NCBI RefSeq assembly: GCF_017939625.1
Contig: NZ_JAGKTC010000001.1
Coordinates: 525,497-589,496, forward strand
Reading direction: 5' to 3'
Length of the DNA stretch: 64,000 nucleotides
Origin: Pseudoxanthomonas helianthi
Lineage (GTDB): Bacteria; Pseudomonadota; Gammaproteobacteria; Xanthomonadales; Xanthomonadaceae
Positions 58,587 through 64,000 of the stretch are shown here, one piece after another. The translations under genes were made by a program, and so were the position numbers. The notes beneath the pieces are model-generated. The model had not been told where the DNA came from. It worked only from the letters and a program-made list of their open reading frames with translations, and made no database searches. Position 1 is the stretch's first letter. Each line of letters starts with the position of its first letter.

Positions 58587-61500
58587 TCAGAACTTGAAGC
58601 GGAAACCCAGCATGTAACGCGGCGACTGTTCGACCGCGCGGACCATCTGGTTTTCCGAACGCGCATGCCAGCGCACGTCCTCGCCGGTCAGGTTGATCGC
58701 TTCGAACGACACCGTGAACTGGTCGGTGAAGTCGTACGACACGTTCGCGTCGATCTGCTGGTAGGCCTCGACGAAGTACGGGTTGCGGTTGTTGCCGTTC
58801 TGGTTGGCCGCCATCAGGTACTCGTCGCGCCAGTTCCATGCCAGACGGGCCGACCAGCCGTGCTTCTCGTACATCAGCACGGCATTGGCGGAGTCGCTCA
58901 GGCCCACCAGGGCGAACACGTTGGCGCCCGGATCCGCTGCGCGGTCGACGCCCACGTCGCCCTTGACGATGGTGTAGTTGGCCAGGATGCCGAAACCGCT
59001 GTCGCCGAAGAAGTACTGGCCGCCGATTTCCCAACCATGCAGGTTGGCCGAACGCTGGTTGACCGGGACGTTGACGTCGAACTGGTACAGCGGATCGTCG
59101 GCCTCGCCCACGATGTCGTACGCGGACTCCATGGCGATCTGCTGGGGATTACTGCCGTTGTAGGCCGCCAGGCCGCCGCTGCCCGGATTGCGCAACATCG
59201 CCAGCGCGGTGAACAGCGTGGTGTAGTTGCCCACGCAACCTTCGGCCGGATTTCCGCCTGCCGCGGTCACCTGGGCGACGCACTCCGGACTGTTGAGGAA
59301 GGCCAGTGCCGCCTGCGCGTCCGGACCGGAGGTCGGGTCGGTCAGGCCGTACAGGTTCTGGCGAACCACGGTATTGCCGACGAAGTTGTCGACCTTCTTG
59401 CGCCAGTAGGTCACGCCCACGAAGCTGGACGGAGCGAAATACCACTCCGCGCCCAGGTCGATGTTGCGCGATTCCAGCGGCAGCAGCGACGGGTTGTTGG
59501 AACTGCCGCCGCCGCGGTACTGGTCGCCGAACAGCACCGAGCCGCTCGGGCCGCCCGGAGTCGCACCGGCGTACAGGTTGCCGTACGGAGCGCGGGCGAT
59601 GGTCTTGCTGATCGACGCGCGGGCCTTGATGTCTTCGGTCAGGTCGATGCTGAAGTCGAGGTTGGGCAGCAGATAGTTGTAGCTGGCCTTCTCGCTGAAC
59701 GGCTGTTTCTCGGCCGACAGGTTGATGCCGAAGTCGTTGTTGGACATCCAGCGGACCGCGCTGGGGATCTGGATCATCGACGTCGACGTTATGTCGGTCT
59801 TCTCATAGCGCGCCCCCACGGCGAGGTGGGCCGGCATGCTGCCGATGTTGAAGTCCTGGTCCCACTGCACATACGCGGCCTGGGTCTTCTCCTCGATCAG
59901 GTTGTCGCTGTCGTAGGTGGTGCGCGCCTTGGCGCTGATGCTGCCGCAGTTGGCCGCCCACGCCGCCGGCGCGGTGCCGCTGGCGCACTTGTCCGCCGCC
60001 CATTGCGCCAATGCGCTGGCATTGCCCCACCACGCATTGGGCGACGCCCCGCTGGCGTTGAAGTCGTCGAACAGGCCGACGATGTTGATCTGCTTCAGCA
60101 AAGCGGCCATGTCCGCGACCTGGCCCGCATCGTCCACGCCCCAGTTGCCGAGCGTCATCAGATGGCCATGGCCGTCGACATTGAGGCGGCGCATCGACAC
60201 TTCGGAAGAATCGACGCCGAAGGTGAAGCGGCCGCTGTCGAAGTCCAGAGCGCCGTCGATGCGGCCCTGCTTGACCTCGCTGTCCTGGCGGGTGGACCAG
60301 ATGCGCAGGATCTGCGAACCGAGCTGGCTGGGAGGGAAGGCGGGATTGGGCGTGCCATTGGTACCGGCCAGCGCATCGGCGGTGGTCGGGTACAGGGTCG
60401 GGCTCATGATCGGCAGGCCGCCGTTGAACCAGTATTCCTGCGAGAAGTTGTTGTTCACCCGGTCCGGCGCCACGCCGGCGAGGCTGAACGCGGTCGAGCT
60501 GCCGCCGGTGAGCGGATCGTTCGGCAGGCTGCGGACCTTGGTGTTGTGCCCGTCGAAGGTCAACGAGAAGCGATCGTTGACGTTCCATACCGCGTTGAAG
60601 CCCAGCGAACCCAGCTTGTACTTCTGCTCGTTGTGCTGCTGCTCGAAGCCGAAGTCCTTGCTGCTGCCGGCGATGTCGCGGATGTAGATCGGCGTGGCGA
60701 CCTGGCTGTCGCCGTCGAAGGTCACGTGATCGAGGCTGTTCTGCAGCCACATGGTCTGCTCGCCGCGATTCTGCGCGATCTCGTTGGTCGAGTAGGTGTA
60801 GTCGAGGGTGAAGGTGAAGGCATCGGTCGGGGCGAATTGCAGCACCGCCTGGCCGTTGACGCGGGTGCGCTCGAAATCCTGGAACGCATAGCGCAGGTCG
60901 TTCGGCATCGAATACAGCTGGCCGACCTGCGGCGCGTTCTCGACGGTGCCGCCCGGGCGCAGGTTCGGCAGGGAGCCGGTCCAGCGGGACACGTTCCAGC
61001 CGTTCTCGGTGGCCTGCACCGAACCGCCGTGGCGCTTCTGGTAGCTGCCGCTCACGCCGAAACCCCAGGTCTTGTCGGGGTTGCTGTAGCTGAAGATGCC
61101 GGACATTTCCGGGGTGATCTCGCTGCCGAGGACCTGCGACTGGTCGGACACCGCCTTCATGCCAACGCTGGCGAACGTGCCGGTACGATCGAGCGGACGG
61201 GCCGTCTGGATGTCGATGGTGGCGCCGATGCCGCCGCTGGGCACGCCGGCCTGGCCGGTCTTGTGCACGACCACGCCGCTGATCGCTTCGGAAGCCAGCT
61301 GGGCGAAGTTGAACGCGCGGGTGCCCGAACCGGTTTCGCCGAGTTCGGCGGCACCGCTGCCGAAACCGTCGGCGCCCGGGATCTGGCGGCCGTTCAAGGT
61401 GACCATGTTGTATTCGGGACCGAAGCCGCGCGCGGTGACCTGCGCGCCCTCGCCGTCGCGGCGGTCGATCGAGATGCCGGTGATGCGCTGCATCGACTCG

Positions 61501-61793
61501 GCCAGGTTGGTGTCCGGGAACTTGCCGATGTCCTCGGCGCTGATCGCGTCGACCACGCCGACGGCATCCCGCTTGATGCCCATCGAGTGCTCGAGGCTGT
61601 TGCGGATGCCGCTGACCACGACGGTATCCAGCGTGGTGGCCTGGTCCGACGACTGCTGCGGCGTGGACTGCGCGGCGTTCGCGGGCGCGGCCTGGGCGGT
61701 TGCATCCTGGCCGAACGCGGGGTTGATGACCAGCACGCCTCCGACGAAGGTGAACATGGCCTTCGATTTGAATTTCGCCAACTTCCGGCTCAT
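58587..61793 (-). CDS. TonB-dependent receptor (Xanthomonas/Caulobacter type)
   Basis: A 1,068-residue outer-membrane receptor. It has a signal peptide (KAMFTFVGGVLVINPAFG), a TonB box near TLDTVVVSG, a plug domain (AEDIGKFPDTNLAESMQRI, RGFGPEYNMVTLNGRQIPG) and a long beta-barrel ending in Phe. The length and motifs fit the large receptors used for plant-polysaccharide oligomers. In Lysobacterales such receptors are induced by xylan. It is divergent from the second LacI gene across a perfect xylan box. Whether the cargo is a xylo-oligosaccharide or another glycan is inference from context. Confidence 0.94.
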   Translation of the reverse strand: MSRKLAKFKSKAMFTFVGGVLVINPAFGQDATAQAAPANAAQSTPQQSSDQATTLDTVVVSGIRNSLEHSMGIKRDAVGVVDAISAEDIGKFPDTNLAESMQRITGISIDRRDGEGAQVTARGFGPEYNMVTLNGRQIPGADGFGSGAAELGETGSGTRAFNFAQLASEAISGVVVHKTGQAGVPSGGIGATIDIQTARPLDRTGTFASVGMKAVSDQSQVLGSEITPEMSGIFSYSNPDKTWGFGVSGSYQKRHGGSVQATENGWNVSRWTGSLPNLRPGGTVENAPQVGQLYSMPNDLRYAFQDFERTRVNGQAVLQFAPTDAFTFTLDYTYSTNEIAQNRGEQTMWLQNSLDHVTFDGDSQVATPIYIRDIAGSSKDFGFEQQHNEQKYKLGSLGFNAVWNVNDRFSLTFDGHNTKVRSLPNDPLTGGSSTAFSLAGVAPDRVNNNFSQEYWFNGGLPIMSPTLYPTTADALAGTNGTPNPAFPPSQLGSQILRIWSTRQDSEVKQGRIDGALDFDSGRFTFGVDSSEVSMRRLNVDGHGHLMTLGNWGVDDAGQVADMAALLKQINIVGLFDDFNASGASPNAWWGNASALAQWAADKCASGTAPAAWAANCGSISAKARTTYDSDNLIEEKTQAAYVQWDQDFNIGSMPAHLAVGARYEKTDITSTSMIQIPSAVRWMSNNDFGINLSAEKQPFSEKASYNYLLPNLDFSIDLTEDIKARASISKTIARAPYGNLYAGATPGGPSGSVLFGDQYRGGGSSNNPSLLPLESRNIDLGAEWYFAPSSFVGVTYWRKKVDNFVGNTVVRQNLYGLTDPTSGPDAQAALAFLNSPECVAQVTAAGGNPAEGCVGNYTTLFTALAMLRNPGSGGLAAYNGSNPQQIAMESAYDIVGEADDPLYQFDVNVPVNQRSANLHGWEIGGQYFFGDSGFGILANYTIVKGDVGVDRAADPGANVFALVGLSDSANAVLMYEKHGWSARLAWNWRDEYLMAANQNGNNRNPYFVEAYQQIDANVSYDFTDQFTVSFEAINLTGEDVRWHARSENQMVRAVEQSPRYMLGFRFKF

Positions 61794-62241
61794 GAACTTG
61801 CCCTCAGGTCTGGAGTTCTACGGGAACTGCACGTGCGCATGGATCTCCCCTCTGGCTTGCGATCGTATGGATGTATCGCCCCCTCCCAGGGGCGCCCACG
61901 GGCGAGGCCCGTCTACCAGGCCGGGGTCGGCGGCGGTCGCGAAGGACCGTTCGCATTCCGGCTTTTCAAGCGTGATCGGACGACTGCACGACGGAGAAGC
62001 GCTTCGCTGCTCCCCTTTCGATAGGGAGTGAGTGGTAGCGCTACCATCGCGTCGAGGCGCAGACTAATCATGGGTGTTCGTACTTGTCACCATGCAGCGC
62101 AGCAAATCCTCCGGAAACGCATCCATGGCCGAAACAAGAACTGCAAAGACCCGGCTTCGGAAAACGGTTTCATGGCACCGTATGCGCAAATAATGGGTGT
62201 TTCGCCCGACACCCGCTCCTCGGCCCAATGGAAGCAACCGC
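61794..62241. other. 448-base divergent promoter region of the receptor and the second LacI gene
   Basis: This gap holds a perfect xylan-box palindrome (62033-62046) and, presumably, two divergent promoters. No gene is supported: the long plus-strand frame that ends at 62024 is the antisense shadow of the receptor. The 240 bases between the operator and the receptor start are unusually long and could hold a leader. Confidence 0.6.
62033..62046. promoter_or_regulatory. perfect palindromic xylan-box operator
   Basis: tggtagcgctacca is fully symmetric, the most regular of the five sites, and differs from the Xanthomonas xylan box at one position. It lies about 240 bases from the receptor start and 196 bases from the LacI start. 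Confidence 0.85.
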
Positions 62242-63327
62242 GTGAAAAGGACCCAGAAAAAAACCGCTCGCCGCAAAGGGCGCGCCGTCACCATCGACGA
62301 AGTGGCCAGCCATGCCGGCGTGTCCCCAATGACCGTCTCGCGAGTGGTCAATGGCCATGCCGGCGTGCGCGATGCCAACCGCGAGCGGGTGATGCGCAGC
62401 ATCCACGAGCTCGGCTATCGCCCGAACCTGGCCGCAAGCACCCTGGCGGCGGCGCAACACACCTGCATCGCGTTGATCTACACCAATCCCAGCTCCAGCT
62501 ACCTTCGCGAGCTGCTCGTCGGCGCGTTGCGCGGCTCTGCGCGGGTAGCGGCGCAACTGGTGATCGAAACCTGGGATGGATTGAGCGCGGAAGAGCGGCG
62601 CGCAGCGGCGCGCCAACTCGCGGGCAGCGTCGCCGGGGTCATCCTTCCACCCCCGCTGTGCGAGTCCAAGACCGTCGTCTCGGAGTTCGTGCGCGCCGGC
62701 GTCCCCGCGGTGTCCATCGCTTCGGCCCACTTCAGCGACACGATTTCGTGCGTCCGCATCGACGACCATCGCGCGAGCTACGACATGGTCGCGCACCTCG
62801 TGGCGCACGGCCATCGGCGCATCGGTTACATCAAGGGCGATCCGGACCAGACCGCCAGCGCGCATCGCCTGCAGGGCTACAAGGATGCGTTGTCCGAGGC
62901 CGGCATCGCGTACGACGACAAGCTGGTCCAGCCGGGCCATTTCACCTACCGGTCCGGGCTGGAAGCAGCCGAGCGCCTGCTCGCGCTGCGCCGCCCGCCC
63001 AGCGCCATCTTCGCCAGCAACGACGACATGGCATCGGCGGTGGTATCCGTGGCGCATCGTCGCGGCCTCGACGTACCGCGCGATCTCTCCGTGGTCGGCT
63101 TCGACGATACCTCCGCCGCGACGATGGTGTGGCCGGAACTGACCACCATCCACCAGCCGGTCGCCGCAATGGCCGACGCAGCGATGGACATCCTCCTGCG
63201 CGAGATCCGGCGCACTTCGCCTTCCACCCGAGTCATCGTGAACCAGGTGGTGCCGCATCAACTGGTGACGCGCGACTCGGTTGCAGATCTTCCGGATTCC
63301 ACCGCCGGACGGAAGGCAACTGGCTAG
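62242..63327 (+). CDS. LacI family regulator, copy 2
   Basis: A 361-residue LacI-type repressor, paralogue of the gene at 50150. The DNA-binding part (AVTIDEVASHAGVSPMTVSRV) and large stretches of the sugar-binding domain (FSDTISCVRIDDHR, RGLDVPRDLSVVGFDD) are nearly the same, so both may bind the same operator. Differences cluster in the ligand-facing region and the C-terminal tail. The GTG at 62242 (VKRTQKKTARRKGRAVTID) follows tggaagcaacc. It is divergent from the TonB receptor and may respond to a different sugar. Confidence 0.92.
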   Translation: MKRTQKKTARRKGRAVTIDEVASHAGVSPMTVSRVVNGHAGVRDANRERVMRSIHELGYRPNLAASTLAAAQHTCIALIYTNPSSSYLRELLVGALRGSARVAAQLVIETWDGLSAEERRAAARQLAGSVAGVILPPPLCESKTVVSEFVRAGVPAVSIASAHFSDTISCVRIDDHRASYDMVAHLVAHGHRRIGYIKGDPDQTASAHRLQGYKDALSEAGIAYDDKLVQPGHFTYRSGLEAAERLLALRRPPSAIFASNDDMASAVVSVAHRRGLDVPRDLSVVGFDDTSAATMVWPELTTIHQPVAAMADAAMDILLREIRRTSPSTRVIVNQVVPHQLVTRDSVADLPDSTAGRKATG

Positions 63328-63499
63328 AGACGAAGTGACTGGCGCTCAGGTTGCCCTGGCTTCATCTGGCATAGCGGCTCTCGGCACCCGGACCATATTC
63401 CGCTCCGCTCGGGAGAGCTACTTTGAGCGCAGCAGAGCAAGTGTGGTCTCCACTGAGGGCAGAAGGTGGCGGCTCGTAGGGGTTCTGAGACATTGGCCG
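63328..63499. other. short non-coding stretch between the LacI gene and the attC site
   Basis: No gene is supported. A minus-strand frame (63324-63563) begins MMANNSFKPKPLRRSAY, the well-known translation product of attC sites in Xanthomonas, so it is an artefact of the repeat. Confidence 0.6.
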
Positions 63500-63558
63500 A
63501 CCTAATGCCTGAGTATGCCGAGCGGCGAAGCGGCTTTGGCTTGAATGAATTGTTAGCC
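63500..63558 (-). mobile_element. integron attC-like site (59-base element)
   Basis: Read on the minus strand the 59 bases start ggctaacaattcattcaag, continue with a G+C-rich hairpin around gccgcttcgccgc and end ctcaggcattaggt. This is the layout of Xanthomonas attC sites. The outer cores ggctaac and attaggt are each one base off the consensus RYYYAAC and GTTRRRY, so recombination activity may be reduced. It begins two bases after the stop codon of the cassette-type gene at 63560-63982, the usual position for an attC. Confidence 0.85.
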
Positions 63559-63559
63559 A

Positions 63560-63982
63560 TCAAAAGGCACTCGTTAACGCGTCTGAATAGCTCAACTCAC
63601 TGAGGAGCCAGTCATTCTTTGGCTTATAGAAATAGAAGATCCAAAAAACAGCATGCCTCTCGAATTTCTGGATATAGATGATTCTTATGAGCGAATCAGC
63701 CACGGTGTCGTTTCGGAGCAACTCATATCCGATTGATTTCCCGTAGCGCGTAGCTTGGACAGGGGCTTGCATCTCCAATTGCCCAAGAAGCACATCGAAC
63801 TGGCTTGAAGGAATCGCAAGATATGGGCGAGCGAGCTCCAAGCCGCCCCGGACATCGCCTGTGCTGGCCTTTTGGACAACCTTCTCAGCAAGCGCGACCG
63901 CGGCCGTCGAATCCTTCAACTCTCCTGTCATTGCGACAGATGGCGACAACATGAGTAAGAGAAAAAGAGCGATATCACGCAT
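63560..63982 (-). CDS. cassette-type secreted protein of unknown function
   Basis: A 140-residue protein with a signal peptide (MRDIALFLLLMLSPSVAM) and a soluble, mixed alpha/beta domain (RIIYIQKFERHAVFWIFYFY near the end). It starts with an excellent ribosome site (ggaggacgtc). Base composition is distinctly A+T-richer than the rest of the window, and its stop codon is two bases from an attC-like site. These features match an integron gene cassette. Function cannot be assigned. Confidence 0.7.
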   Translation of the reverse strand: MRDIALFLLLMLSPSVAMTGELKDSTAAVALAEKVVQKASTGDVRGGLELARPYLAIPSSQFDVLLGQLEMQAPVQATRYGKSIGYELLRNDTVADSLIRIIYIQKFERHAVFWIFYFYKPKNDWLLSELSYSDALTSAF

Positions 63983-64000
63983 GACGTCCTCCCGGATGGC

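Noticed and set aside
58539..62024. A plus-strand open frame of 1,161 codons
   Set aside because: It is antisense to the TonB-dependent receptor, whose motifs, signal peptide and codon use are clear. Long antisense frames are expected in DNA this rich in G+C.
63324..63563. A 79-codon minus-strand frame beginning MMANNSFKPKPLRR
   Set aside because: NNSFKP.PLR is the translation of an attC site, a familiar annotation artefact in Xanthomonas-like genomes.
1..64000. CRISPR arrays, prophage genes or full insertion sequences
   Set aside because: I saw no regularly spaced direct repeats, no transposase or integrase frame and no phage structural gene in the window.

Overview
The window is about two thirds G+C and reads as chromosome of a Lysobacterales (Xanthomonadaceae-like) gammaproteobacterium. 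The evidence is a lexA-imuA-imuB-dnaE2 mutagenesis operon, TonB-dependent receptors of the Xanthomonas/Caulobacter type, operators identical or close to the Xanthomonas xylan box (TGGTAGCGCTAACA), GTAG-headed palindromic repeats, and an integron-type attC site of the Xanthomonas kind at the right edge. I cannot name the genus from sequence alone.

Bases 1-14,000 are ordinary core genome. They hold the 3' part of an aminotransferase, a DoxX protein, a MASE1-PAS-GGDEF diguanylate cyclase, a lysophospholipid transporter fused to an acyltransferase, two CD225-type membrane proteins with a DUF2752 protein, AmpE, NudC, ErpA, a bactofilin flanked by two paralogous coiled-coil membrane proteins, a DUF4126 protein, bacterioferritin with its ferredoxin under a Fur box, RppH and an elongator tRNA-Met.

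Bases 14,300-22,000 form a DNA-damage island. A UdgX-type uracil-DNA glycosylase converges on lexA-imuA-imuB-dnaE2. A perfect 18-bp palindrome next to the lexA start codon separates that operon from a divergent pair encoding a GIY-YIG-like protein and an AlkB-like dioxygenase. Bases 22,100-31,500 are a looser accessory stretch: L,D-transpeptidase, lipoprotein, a metallo-beta-lactamase-like protein that has lost its metal ligands next to a DJ-1/PfpI-like protein, several unknowns, MlaA and a two-component system.

Bases 31,800-63,300 are one large xylan/xylo-oligosaccharide locus. It contains a five-gene operon (GPH transporter, GH43, aldose epimerase, esterase-like hydrolase, secreted GH43), a GH9 enzyme divergent from an SMP-30-type lactonase, the operon GH67 alpha-glucuronidase / acetylesterase / GH43 / GH3, xylB-xylA, and two paralogous LacI regulators. 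A TonB-dependent receptor follows, with an operon for SapC, a cupin-8 (JmjC-like) protein, a flavin-dependent halogenase and a DUF6445 oxygenase-like protein. Xylan-box operators occur before the transporter, between GH9 and the lactonase, before xylB, between the receptor and the second LacI gene, and in diverged form over the GH67 start codon. The inferred flow is outer-membrane uptake by the receptor, debranching and cleavage by GH67, esterases, GH43 and GH3, transport by the GPH symporter, then xylose isomerase and xylulokinase. What the halogenase and the two putative oxygenases do in this regulon is the main open question.

Bases 63,500-64,000 hold a 59-bp attC-like site and an A+T-richer gene upstream of it on the minus strand, that is, an integron-type cassette cut by the window edge.
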